A stretch of DNA of 64,000 bases from the NCBI GenBank assembly GCA_910579925.1, contig CAJTVY010000009.1:40501-104500 (forward strand), given 5' to 3'. Below are positions 26,412 to 34,797 of this stretch, piece by piece. Below the pieces are notes generated by a model. The model was not told where the DNA came from. It searched no databases and worked only from the letters and a program-made list of their open reading frames with translations. Source of the DNA: an uncultured Dorea sp. GTDB taxonomy: Bacteria; Bacillota; Clostridia; Lachnospirales; Lachnospiraceae. How positions within the stretch are numbered: the first letter of the stretch is position 1; each line of letters starts with the position of its first letter. Position numbers and translations under genes: made by a program.

Positions 26412-26765
26412 TTATCGCTTCCACTTATGTTTCCACTGCTGTTTCAGTCCCTCTACCGCATTAGGAGCATCATACATCGGCAATCTTAACTCTATCTTTA
26501 CCTCTGCTATATATGCGGTATGCACTTTGAATCCATACTTCGTTTCTATATATTCCTTAATCATCTTATATGCAACCCACTCTTTCAGCCTGTACGCTTC
26601 AGCTCTCTTAGAAACATTATCAAGCATTACTTTGCCCTCACCCTGGCCAAACTCCACTTTTATGTTGATTACGCTATCGTTTTTTTGTGGGAAAGCATTC
26701 CAACTGTATCGTCGTACCCCCGGGTGTATAAAAATAGTACCATGCCTTCTCTTTATCAAAGGCAT
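26412..26765 (-). pseudogene. Gene fragment resembling the C-terminal tail of clostridial RNA methyltransferases
   Basis: A 117-codon frame. Residues from about 65 on (YKMIKEYIETKYGFKVHTAYIAEVK, then LPMYDAPNAVEGLKQ) resemble the extra C-terminal segment I recall from Lachnospiraceae RumA/RlmD-like proteins; this is from memory and uncertain. The frame opens inside the terminator hairpin of the next gene upstream and no ribosome site is seen, so the 5' part of the original gene has been lost. Best read as a remnant at the edge of the AT-rich island. Confidence 0.4.
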
Positions 26766-26769
26766 GGTA
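26730..26769 (-). terminator. Terminator of the HD-phosphohydrolase gene
   Basis: Perfect 9-bp stem (26761-26769 with 26738-26746), 14-nt loop, followed on the minus strand by CTATTTTTA. It starts 5 nt after the stop codon. Confidence 0.88.
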
Positions 26770-26773
26770 AATC

Positions 26774-27373
26774 TTATCTGTCTTTCTTAAGCCTTCCCTT
26801 CTCTACATTAGGCTCAATAAACTTCTGATATGCATATTCCCACAATCTCTCGGATCCTTCGGCCGTATTCTGGTTACGTCCCAGAACCTGGCTAAGGCTT
26901 ATGCCATGCTCCATCCAGCTCTTTCCGTCCGTTGCCGCATTCAGCATTAAGGGCTGAATATGATCCATCCCATGGGCAAACTTCGCCTCTGCCGTCTCTC
27001 CATCCTCGAACTCTTCCCAGAGCGCCCGAAGCTTCTCTCCCTGGTCTTCCGGCAGCAGCCCGAAGATCCGGTCTGCCGCCGCCACTTCCCGCGCCCGCTT
27101 GGTTTTCTTGCCTTCCTCGTCGTAAGCGTAGGTATCCCCGGCATCAATCTCCACCAGATCATGAATCAGAAGCATGGTCACCGTCTTTAATACGTCAATC
27201 TTCTCATTGGAATATTCGCTCAGAAGGATGGTCATAATCGCCATATGCCAGGCATGCTCCGCATCATTTTCCTTCCTGACGCCATCCGACAGATAGGTCT
27301 GCCTTCCAATAAATTTCTCCTTGTCTATCTCCCGAAAAAAATCAAATTGTCTGTCTATCCTGTTCTCTTCCAT
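26774..27373 (-). CDS. HD-domain phosphohydrolase (YfbR/HDDC2-like)
   Basis: A 199-residue metal-dependent phosphohydrolase: metal ligands in ENDAEHAWH (His of the first helix), IHDLVEIDAGDT (the HD pair) and a later Asp in HGMDHIQPL. Relatives such as YfbR remove phosphate from deoxynucleoside monophosphates. AGGAGG precedes the ATG. It sits 13 nt downstream of lpd and ends with its own terminator. Confidence 0.88.
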   Translation of the reverse strand: MEENRIDRQFDFFREIDKEKFIGRQTYLSDGVRKENDAEHAWHMAIMTILLSEYSNEKIDVLKTVTMLLIHDLVEIDAGDTYAYDEEGKKTKRAREVAAADRIFGLLPEDQGEKLRALWEEFEDGETAEAKFAHGMDHIQPLMLNAATDGKSWMEHGISLSQVLGRNQNTAEGSERLWEYAYQKFIEPNVEKGRLKKDR

Positions 27374-27386
27374 TTCAACCTCCTGT

Positions 27387-28799
27387 TTACCGTCTGCTGT
27401 TCTCTACCGCACAGGAAATCGCCTCGTTATAAGTAGGATGTGCCCTCATCGCATACATCAGTTGTGCCGAGGTGAGACCGTTGGCAATGGCAGTAGCCAG
27501 TTCCCCGATCATATCCGTTGCACGGGGGCACATAAGCTGTGCGCCCAGGATCACGTCACTGTCCGCCGCAAACAGAATCTTAATCACACCCTGCTCCTCC
27601 TTCGATATGATGGACTGTCCGTTCACATCCATCACATATCTGCCGCTGCGGATCGGCACGCCTTTTAGCCTTGCTTCTTCTTCCGTAAGACCTACTGTAG
27701 CGATCTCAGGATCTGTATACAGGCAGCTTGGCACGATAGAGATCGGCACAAACAGGCAGCTTGGCACCATCTCTACAATTACAGACGGCAGAACGTTATT
27801 CATCCGTTCTACCACATAAGTCGCCTGTGCAGAAGCCACATGGGCAAGCTGAACACCTCCTGTCACATCACCCACTGCATAAATCCCAGGCAGATTCGTC
27901 TCAAAGAAATCATCTACCACGATCCGTCCATTCTCCATCCGAATCGGCACATCCCGATCGAACAGCCCTTCCGTGTTCGCCGTTCTTCCCACGGATACCA
28001 GCACTACGTCCACTTCCGCTTCCTGGTTCTTCCCATGGCATACATAACGGCATTTCAGACCATTCTCCCGCTTTCTGACCTCTTCCAGAATACTTTCTTT
28101 CTGTATCACGATTCCCCGGTTGGTAAGAATCACTTCCAGCATATCCGAAAATTCCCGGTCCATATTCGGAAGCAGACGATCAGACACTTCCACAATAGTC
28201 ACTTCCCCGCCAAGAGCATTGAATACCGTTGCCAGTTCGATTCCGATCACGCCGCCGCCAAGGATCAGAAGACGGTGAATTTTTCTCTCATCTGACGTAA
28301 GCAGCTCCTCGCTGGTCATTACTCCCGGCAGTTCCATCCCTGGAATATCTACCATCCGGGCCTTTGCCCCTGTTGCAATCAGAATATATTTCCCTGCAAA
28401 ATATTCCTCTGCGCCGTCCGGCAGCGCCACCCGCACTCTCCGGTCACTCTGGATCGTCGCCGTCCCCCGGACAGAAGTGACGCCAAGTTCTGCAAACTCT
28501 CGTTCCAGATCCTTTCGCATTCTTGCAGCAGAAAGATCCTTGTATTCATAAATCTTCTGCAGGTCAAATCCCACCTTCTCGGCAAATAATCCGAATTTCC
28601 CGCAATCTGTCATGTCACGATACAGTGTCGCCGTATGGATCAACGCCTTTGTGGGAATACAACCTCGGTTAATACAGGTGCCGCCTACGTCTCCCTTATC
28701 AATTATGACAACCGACATCCCCAGTCCTGCCGCTTTCTTCGCCGCCACATACCCGCCGGGGCCGGCGCCGATGATGATAAGATCATACTCTTTCCCCAT
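27387..28799 (-). CDS. lpdA: Dihydrolipoyl dehydrogenase with an 11-residue internal duplication
   Basis: A 470-residue FAD/NAD disulfide oxidoreductase (E3) that reoxidises lipoamide of 2-oxoacid dehydrogenases or the glycine cleavage system. FAD motif GAGPGGYVAA, redox disulfide GGTCINRGC, NAD motif LGGGVIGIELA, second FAD site YAVGDVTGG, and the C-terminal interface HAHPTYNEA as HPTYNEAI. Between ERMNN and YTDPEIATVGLTEEE the sequence VPSCLFVPISI is inserted before a second VPSCL, a 33-bp in-frame duplication. The ATG at 28799 has GGAGGGAAATC upstream. No E1/E2 or lipoate genes are nearby. Confidence 0.93.
   Translation of the reverse strand: MGKEYDLIIIGAGPGGYVAAKKAAGLGMSVVIIDKGDVGGTCINRGCIPTKALIHTATLYRDMTDCGKFGLFAEKVGFDLQKIYEYKDLSAARMRKDLEREFAELGVTSVRGTATIQSDRRVRVALPDGAEEYFAGKYILIATGAKARMVDIPGMELPGVMTSEELLTSDERKIHRLLILGGGVIGIELATVFNALGGEVTIVEVSDRLLPNMDREFSDMLEVILTNRGIVIQKESILEEVRKRENGLKCRYVCHGKNQEAEVDVVLVSVGRTANTEGLFDRDVPIRMENGRIVVDDFFETNLPGIYAVGDVTGGVQLAHVASAQATYVVERMNNVLPSVIVEMVPSCLFVPISIVPSCLYTDPEIATVGLTEEEARLKGVPIRSGRYVMDVNGQSIISKEEQGVIKILFAADSDVILGAQLMCPRATDMIGELATAIANGLTSAQLMYAMRAHPTYNEAISCAVENSRR
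27719..27767. repeat. 33-bp-period direct repeat inside lpdA
   Basis: A 15-base unit (CAGGCAGCTTGGCAC on the plus strand) occurs at 27720-27734 and again at 27753-27767. The in-frame 33-bp spacing duplicates VPSCL within the start of the interface domain. Confidence 0.9.
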
Positions 28800-28840
28800 G
28801 ATTTCCCTCCTCATCTCATATATTCTTATTTCCAGAATAT

Positions 28841-29509
28841 TTATTCAATCTGCCAGTCCACCGGGTCCACGCCGCGGGCTTTCAGAAACTGATTGGCTGC
28901 GCTAAACGGCCTGCTCCCAAAGAACCCCCTAAACGCAGACAAAGGGCTGGGATGCGGAGCCTTCAGAATCAGATGATTCGGATTCGTCAGCATCTTCGCC
29001 TTCCGTTGCGCCGGCGATCCCCATAGAATGAACACAATGGGACGATCCTGCCTGTTGCACGCCATAATCGCCGCATCGGTAAACTCCTCCCAGCCGATCC
29101 CCTGATGGGAATTGGCCTGATGCGCCCGCACCGTCAGCACCGTATTCAGCATTAAGACTCCCTGCTCGGCCCATTTGGTAAGACATCCGTGATCCGGTAT
29201 GTCACATCCCAGGTCATCATGGAGTTCCTGGTAAATATTTACAAGGGAAGGCGGAACCTCTACCCCCTTCTTCACCGAAAAACACAGACCATGCGCCTGC
29301 CCCCGGTTGTGATAGGGATCCTGGCCCAGTATCACCACCTTGACCTTATGTAACGGAGTCAGATGAAATGCGTTAAAAATATCATCCGCAGGAGGAAAAA
29401 CGAGCCTTGTCTGATACTCCTTATTTACCGTTGCAAATAGCTGTTTATAATATGGCTTACGAAACTCCTCTTTCAGCGCTTCCAGCCAGTCGTTGTTGAT
29501 TGCCGCCAT
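28841..29509 (-). CDS. ung: Uracil-DNA glycosylase
   Basis: A 222-residue family 1 UDG that removes uracil from DNA in base-excision repair. The water-activating motif GQDPYHNRGQAHGLCFSV (Asp near residue 64), the uracil-binding VLMLNTVLTV, and the DNA-intercalating HPSPLSAFRGFFG loop are all intact. GAGGT precedes the ATG. It is followed 41 nt downstream by lpd, reading the same way. Confidence 0.97.
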   Translation of the reverse strand: MAAINNDWLEALKEEFRKPYYKQLFATVNKEYQTRLVFPPADDIFNAFHLTPLHKVKVVILGQDPYHNRGQAHGLCFSVKKGVEVPPSLVNIYQELHDDLGCDIPDHGCLTKWAEQGVLMLNTVLTVRAHQANSHQGIGWEEFTDAAIMACNRQDRPIVFILWGSPAQRKAKMLTNPNHLILKAPHPSPLSAFRGFFGSRPFSAANQFLKARGVDPVDWQIE

Positions 29510-29542
29510 ACTTTCTACCTCATTCTTATCTTTCCGGCCTGC

Positions 29543-30304
29543 TTAAAGACGCACCGGTACGCCTTTCCTGCGCAGATATTCTTTCACTTCCCGGATCTCC
29601 AGCTCTTTGTAATGAAAGAGGGAGGCCGCCAGCGCCGCATCTGCCCCGCCTTCTGTCAGCGCCTCATGAAAATGTTCCAGATTCCCTGCGCCGCCCGAAG
29701 CGATCACAGGTATGGACACTGCCTCAGCCACCGCCCGGGTCAGTTCAAGATCGTATCCCGCCTTCGTACCGTCACAGTCCATACTGGTAAGAAGAATCTC
29801 TCCTGCTCCTAACCGCTCCACTCTTGCCGCCCATTCTAATGCATCAATGCCCACGTCAATACGTCCGCCGTTCTTGTAGATATTCCAACCTTTGCCGTCT
29901 GCACGCCGCTTCGCATCAATCGCCACCACCACACACTGACTGCCAAACTTCTCTGCCGCCTCGCAGATCAGTTCCGGCCTGTTGATTGCCGAGGAATTAA
30001 TAGAGATCTTATCGGCTCCTTCTCTTAACAAAGCCTTGAAATCATCGACGGTCCGGATACCGCCGCCTACCGTAAACGGGATAAATACCGTCTCTGCAAC
30101 CTTGCGTACCATATCCACAACGGTTCCCCTCGCATCAGAAGACGCAGTGATATCTAAGAATACCAGTTCATCCGCCCCGGCCTTATCATAGGCACGTCCA
30201 ATCTCCACAGGATCTCCTGCATCTTTGAGGTCTACAAAATTCACCCCTTTGACCACTCTGCCCTTATTAACATCAAGACATGGAATAATTCTCTTTGTAT
30301 GCAT
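29543..30304 (-). CDS. hisF: Imidazole glycerol phosphate synthase, cyclase subunit
   Basis: A 253-residue (beta/alpha)8 barrel that forms IGP and AICAR from PRFAR using ammonia from HisH. The catalytic Asp residues are in IPCLDVNKGRVVKG (Asp11) and TSMDCDGTKAGYD (Asp130 region), and the phosphate-binding VGGGIR and IASGGAGN loops are present. AAATGGAGG lies upstream of the ATG. It follows hisH by 24 nt; no other his gene is in the window, so the rest of the pathway is elsewhere. Confidence 0.97.
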   Translation of the reverse strand: MHTKRIIPCLDVNKGRVVKGVNFVDLKDAGDPVEIGRAYDKAGADELVFLDITASSDARGTVVDMVRKVAETVFIPFTVGGGIRTVDDFKALLREGADKISINSSAINRPELICEAAEKFGSQCVVVAIDAKRRADGKGWNIYKNGGRIDVGIDALEWAARVERLGAGEILLTSMDCDGTKAGYDLELTRAVAEAVSIPVIASGGAGNLEHFHEALTEGGADAALAASLFHYKELEIREVKEYLRRKGVPVRL

Positions 30305-30328
30305 GTACCGTCCTCCATTTTTCTGCCG

Positions 30329-30934
30329 TTATATAGATAAAAAGTTCCTGAGAATCTGGATTCCCACGTCACTGCTCTTCTCTGGATGGAACTGGCAGGC
30401 GAATACATTCCCCTGCTCTACAGACGCATGAATCTGCGTCCCATACTCTGTCACCGCCGTCACAATCCCCTCATCCGCCGCTTTCAGATAGTAAGAGTGG
30501 ACGAAGTACACATAAGATTTCTGTGGAAGATCCCAAAACAGCCTCCCATCATTGCGAAATTCCAGAGAATTCCATCCCATATGGGGAATCTTAAGTCCAG
30601 GAGTCTCTGGAATCCTCCGAATCTCACCTTTTAATATTCCAAGCCCTTCCACTCCCGGCGACTCGTCACTTCTCTCAAACAAAAGCTGCAGTCCCAGACA
30701 GATTCCAAGAAAAGGCGTTCCCCTGTCTACGACCTCGTGAATAACGTCGTAAAGCCCATACTGGCGAATCTTCCCCATAGCATCGCCAAAAGCCCCGACG
30801 CCGGGAAGTATCACCTTCCTGGCGCCAAGAATCGTCTCCCGGTCCCTGGTAATCGTTACCTCCTGCCCCAATAACTGCATCGCCTTCTCCACACTCTTAA
30901 TATTGCCGGCATCATAATCTAGTATCGCTATCAA
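30329..30934 (-). CDS. hisH: Imidazole glycerol phosphate synthase, glutaminase subunit
   Basis: A 201-residue class I glutamine amidotransferase supplying ammonia to HisF. Catalytic Cys in FLGICLGLQLLFE (about residue 80), His and Glu in CQFHPEKSS near the C-terminus, and the oxyanion PGVGAFGDAM segment are visible. The start is TTG with GAGGTG close upstream; the sequence MIAILDYDAGNIKSV is the normal N-terminus, so no other start fits. Confidence 0.96.
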   Translation of the reverse strand: MIAILDYDAGNIKSVEKAMQLLGQEVTITRDRETILGARKVILPGVGAFGDAMGKIRQYGLYDVIHEVVDRGTPFLGICLGLQLLFERSDESPGVEGLGILKGEIRRIPETPGLKIPHMGWNSLEFRNDGRLFWDLPQKSYVYFVHSYYLKAADEGIVTAVTEYGTQIHASVEQGNVFACQFHPEKSSDVGIQILRNFLSI

Positions 30935-30976
30935 ACCCGCACCTCATCCTTCCTGTTTTTATTCCTGGTTTAAATA

Positions 30977-32455
30977 TTATTGTACATCAAGTTCAAACCA
31001 GAATTCAACACCATTGTCGTAATTATTTACCCCATATTTCTCATGGAACGATTCCATGATCGCCTTAACAATGGAAAGGCCGATTCCGTTGCCCCCATAT
31101 TCACGACTGTGAGCCTTGTCCGCCTTATAGAACTTCTCCCAGATATGCTCCACGTCTTCACCGGAGATCGGCATTCCTGTATTGAATACCGTCGTCCTTG
31201 CCTTTCCGCCTTCAATGTGGATCTTAATCTCTACAATCTTCTCGCCGCCCGCATGATGAAAGGCGTTGCTTACATAATTGCGCACTACCTGTTCCACTTT
31301 GAACTCATCCGCCCATACATACGCCGGCTCCTCCTGCCGGAAAATAACGTTGATTTTCTCCTGCTCCGCAAGAATCTCCATACTCTGAAGGATTCCTCTC
31401 ACCAGCGCCGTCAGATCGAATCTTTCGAACACTATGTCCCGATCCCCGAACTCCAGCTGATTCAGTGTCAGCAGATTCTTCACCATCTGATTCATCTTCG
31501 CCGCCTCGTCCATGATAACGTCACAATAGAACTCCCTGCTTTCGGCATCGTCGCTGACCCCTTCTTTGAGCCCTTCCGCATACCCCTGGATCAGAGCAAT
31601 CGGAGTCTTAAGCTCATGAGAAACATTTCCCAGGAAGTCATTGCGCATCCTCTCCAACTGTTCTTTCTGCTCGATATCTTCCTTCAGCCGGTTATTCGCA
31701 CTCTTAAGCTCCGAGATGGTGCTCTCTAATTTTTCTGACATACGGTTAAAGTTCGCTCCTAGTTCCCCGATCTCATCACAACCGCCGCTTGTGTATTTCG
31801 CATTAAAATCCAGATCCGCCATCTGTTCTGACAGTGCGGCAAGTTCCAGGACAGGAGCCGTAAGACGCCTGGCAAAATACCAGACTGAGACAACGGAAAT
31901 AAGAATCAGAATACTTCCGATAGAAAGCAGAAAACGATTGGAGATCTTTGCACTCTCCTTGATTCCTTCCAAGGGACTTCTGAGCAGAAACTGGCTTCCG
32001 TCCTTAAGTTCCCCCCACATCTCCACGTAATCGGTCTGGTTCCATGGGTTCCAGGACTGGTAGATCTGATATTCGTCCGTACTTTCCAGAACCTTGCTGT
32101 CTTTCTGCGCCTGGTTCAGAAGATAGCCCAGAAGCTGGTTCTTAAGCTGCTCCTTATCATGCACATTGGTAATATAACCGCCCATATTATCCACAATAAG
32201 AAACGAAATGTTATTCTTCTCCGCCTGAAACACCAGACTCTCCGATATTTCCGAATCTGTCAGCATCCCGGCTCTTAACACTCCTTCTTTCACTGCATAA
32301 TTCAGTTCTTCATACATCCCTATAAACTGAGTCTTCTTATTTCCGATATAATAAGGCTCCAGAAGCCAGAGGTTGATTAAGAAAAGCGCCGCCACAAAAC
32401 TTACCAGAAGTCCCAGAAAGACTACAATCATCTGCCGTTTAATCGAATGTTTCAT
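30977..32455 (-). CDS. Membrane sensor histidine kinase (HAMP, HisKA)
   Basis: A 492-residue orthodox kinase. Two membrane helices (about 8-31 and 173-193) bound a ~140-residue extracellular sensor; a HAMP domain (ARRLTAPVLELAALSEQM) follows, then HisKA with the phospho-acceptor in FLGNVSHELKTPIALIQGYAEG and a HATPase_c with N-box VVRNYVSNAFHH, and GGNGIGLSIVK. Its start directly follows the regulator stop. It lies just past the end of the exopolysaccharide operon but reads as an independent pair. Confidence 0.93.
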   Translation of the reverse strand: MKHSIKRQMIVVFLGLLVSFVAALFLINLWLLEPYYIGNKKTQFIGMYEELNYAVKEGVLRAGMLTDSEISESLVFQAEKNNISFLIVDNMGGYITNVHDKEQLKNQLLGYLLNQAQKDSKVLESTDEYQIYQSWNPWNQTDYVEMWGELKDGSQFLLRSPLEGIKESAKISNRFLLSIGSILILISVVSVWYFARRLTAPVLELAALSEQMADLDFNAKYTSGGCDEIGELGANFNRMSEKLESTISELKSANNRLKEDIEQKEQLERMRNDFLGNVSHELKTPIALIQGYAEGLKEGVSDDAESREFYCDVIMDEAAKMNQMVKNLLTLNQLEFGDRDIVFERFDLTALVRGILQSMEILAEQEKINVIFRQEEPAYVWADEFKVEQVVRNYVSNAFHHAGGEKIVEIKIHIEGGKARTTVFNTGMPISGEDVEHIWEKFYKADKAHSREYGGNGIGLSIVKAIMESFHEKYGVNNYDNGVEFWFELDVQ

Positions 32456-33133
32456 CTATTCCACCTCGAACTTATATCCCATTCCCCATATGGTCTTAAT
32501 AGAATTACCCTGTTCGCCCAGTTTACTCCTTAACTTCTTTACATGGGTATCAATGGTTCTTGCATCACCAAAATAATCATAATTCCATACATTATTCAGA
32601 ATCTTCTCTCTGGACAGTGCAATCCCCTGGTTTTCAATGAAATAGGACAGAAGTTCGAATTCCTTGTAGCTGAGTTCAACCTCCTTTTCACCGATCTTCA
32701 CCTGGTGAGCCGCCTTGTCAATGCTGATACCGCCGGCCTTAATCACCTGACCCGCATCCAGCGCATTCACCCGTCTTAAGATTGCCGTGACCCTGGCAAC
32801 GAGAATCTTCGGGCTGAAGGGCTTGGAAATATACTCGTCCACGCCCAGTTCAAATCCCTGTAATTCATCCCGCTCCTCCGACCTGGCAGTGAGCATGATA
32901 ATCGGCGCTTTGGATGTCTGACGCACCTCACGGCACACCTGCCATCCGTCCATGTTTGGCATCATCACATCCAGGATGATAAGGGCGATATCCTTGTCCT
33001 GGTAGAAAAGATCCATGGCTTCCAGGCCGTCAGCGGCTTCAAGCACACGGAATCCTTCGCGCTCCAGGAAGTCCCGGACCAGCTTGCGCATCCTGCTTTC
33101 ATCATCGACGACTAAGATCTTGATTCTTTCCAT
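32456..33133 (-). CDS. OmpR/PhoB-family response regulator
   Basis: A 225-residue regulator: receiver with VVDDE, phospho-acceptor in ALIILDVMMPNMDGW, Thr in IMLTARSE and Lys in YISKPFSP; then a winged-helix Trans_reg_C domain (ELSYKEFELLSYFIENQG, DARTIDTHVKKLRSKLG). The ATG at 33133 has GGAGG 11 nt upstream and gives the standard N-terminus. Partner of the kinase encoded next. Confidence 0.95.
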   Translation of the reverse strand: MERIKILVVDDESRMRKLVRDFLEREGFRVLEAADGLEAMDLFYQDKDIALIILDVMMPNMDGWQVCREVRQTSKAPIIMLTARSEERDELQGFELGVDEYISKPFSPKILVARVTAILRRVNALDAGQVIKAGGISIDKAAHQVKIGEKEVELSYKEFELLSYFIENQGIALSREKILNNVWNYDYFGDARTIDTHVKKLRSKLGEQGNSIKTIWGMGYKFEVE

Positions 33134-33170
33134 AAATAATATAACCTCCGTCTGCAAATAGTATATCTTT

Positions 33171-33179
33171 ATTATAGCA
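33171..33179 (-). promoter_or_regulatory. Extended -10 promoter of the OmpR/HisKA pair
   Basis: Minus strand TGCTATAAT (33179-33171), an extended -10, about 38 bp before the regulator start; no good -35 is seen at 17 bp, which suggests activator dependence. Confidence 0.6.
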
Positions 33180-33255
33180 GATAAATATGGAGATTGTGTG
33201 AAAGTTGTTTCTTTTTTATGTTTGTTTTCTGACAATCATTGCATCGGGAATTTTA

Positions 33256-33303
33256 TGATACCGGGGTTGCAGCGGATTCTTTGCCCCTCTGACCCTGGTA
33301 TCA
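33256..33303 (-). terminator. Possible terminator of the exopolysaccharide operon
   Basis: Arms TGATACC/GGTATCA plus GGG/CCC with a one-base bulge, large loop, 75 bp past the last EPS gene. The T tract is missing, so the call is weak. Confidence 0.35.
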
Positions 33304-33377
33304 TTTCATTGAGATAAGACATGCTTCATTAGAAACCAGAATATTTCTGAAGTAAAAGTAAATCCATTCTTTATCTG

Positions 33378-34727
33378 TCACAGCCTCCAGTATTTCACTC
33401 CGCTTTTTTCCAGATCAGAAATACGATACAGCCCTTTGACATCAATCAATACGTTTTCATTTTCATTCACATCCCTTCGAAACAACCGCTTCATATCTGC
33501 CATTCTCAATTGTCTGAATTCCTCATGGGCAACCGCAACAATGACACAACTGGCATTTTTAACATCCTTTAACTCCGTAATCTTTATCCCATATTCCTGT
33601 TCTGCTTCCTGCCTTGCGGCCCACGGATCCACTACGGTTGGTTCTATGCCATATGATCTTAACCGTCTGATAATATCGTCCACTTTACTGTTACGAATGT
33701 CTGGACAGTTCTCTTTAAATGTAAGTCCCAGGATTACCACATGGCTCTTTCTGGGCGCCTGTCCGGCTTCTATCATTTTCTTTACCGCCGCATCCGCCAC
33801 ATATCCTCCCATAGAATCGTTGACAATCCTTCCGTTCAGAATAATCTGGCTATGATATCCTAATTTTTCAGCTTTGTAAGTAAAGTAGTAGGGATCCACG
33901 CCGATACAATGTCCGCCTACCAGGCCCGGTCGGAATCCTAACGCATTCCATTTTGTATCCATACCGTCTACGACTTCATTCGTATCTATCCCCATACGGT
34001 CAAATACCATTGCAAGTTCATTCATAAATGCAATATTAATATCACGCTGTGAGTTCTCTACGACTTTTACGGCTTCTGCAGTTTTAATAGAACTGACGGC
34101 ATATGTTCCCACTTCTATAACTATATCATAGACATTTTTTATGATATTTAAGCTTTCTTCATCCATCCCGGAAACAATTTTATGTATATTGGTCAGTGAA
34201 TGTATCTTATCTCCGGGATTAATCCGTTCGGGACTGTATCCCACTTTAAAATCCACTCCGCATCTGAGTCCAGACTCCTGTTCCAGGATAGGAATACAGA
34301 CATCTTCCGTAACACCAGGATAAACCGTTGATTCATAGACTACAATCGTCCCCTGGGACAGGTTTCTTCCTACAATGGCCGAGGCGTTCTCAACGGGTGT
34401 AAGATTGGGAGTATGGTCCGTATTGACAGGCGTCGGCACGGCAATAATAATAAATGAGGCTTTTTTAAGTTCTAAGGCATCTGCTGTAAAATTTACCTTT
34501 GTCTTTTTTATCTCCTCGTCACCAACCTCCATTGTGGGATCATATCCCTCCTGGTATAGCCGGATCTTTTTCGCATCATGATCGAAACCGATCACTGAAA
34601 TCCCCTTTTTCGCATATTCCACCGCAATCGGCATGCCCACGTATCCGAGTCCTACCACGGCGATTGCGGCGCTTTTGGTTAAAAGGTTTTGATATATTTC
34701 TGTAAATTCTGCCTGCTTGTGATCCAC
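33378..34727 (-). CDS. UDP-N-acetylhexosamine 6-dehydrogenase (WecC/TviB type)
   Basis: A 449-residue nucleotide-sugar dehydrogenase that oxidises C6 of a UDP-GlcNAc- or UDP-ManNAc-like donor to the uronic acid with two NAD. Rossmann motif VVGLGYVGMPIA near residue 20, SPERINPGD, the catalytic Cys in GLVGGHCIGVDPYY, and LGLTFKENCPDIRNSK are typical. It starts with GTG after AAGGAGG. It is the last gene of the exopolysaccharide operon and implies an acidic amino-uronic sugar in the polymer. Confidence 0.9.
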   Translation of the reverse strand: MDHKQAEFTEIYQNLLTKSAAIAVVGLGYVGMPIAVEYAKKGISVIGFDHDAKKIRLYQEGYDPTMEVGDEEIKKTKVNFTADALELKKASFIIIAVPTPVNTDHTPNLTPVENASAIVGRNLSQGTIVVYESTVYPGVTEDVCIPILEQESGLRCGVDFKVGYSPERINPGDKIHSLTNIHKIVSGMDEESLNIIKNVYDIVIEVGTYAVSSIKTAEAVKVVENSQRDINIAFMNELAMVFDRMGIDTNEVVDGMDTKWNALGFRPGLVGGHCIGVDPYYFTYKAEKLGYHSQIILNGRIVNDSMGGYVADAAVKKMIEAGQAPRKSHVVILGLTFKENCPDIRNSKVDDIIRRLRSYGIEPTVVDPWAARQEAEQEYGIKITELKDVKNASCVIVAVAHEEFRQLRMADMKRLFRRDVNENENVLIDVKGLYRISDLEKSGVKYWRL

Positions 34728-34797
34728 GTTTTCGTTTCCTCCTTCTCTTGGACGAACTGCTTTTTCTGCTGAAATTGATACAATTTTTTACACAATA

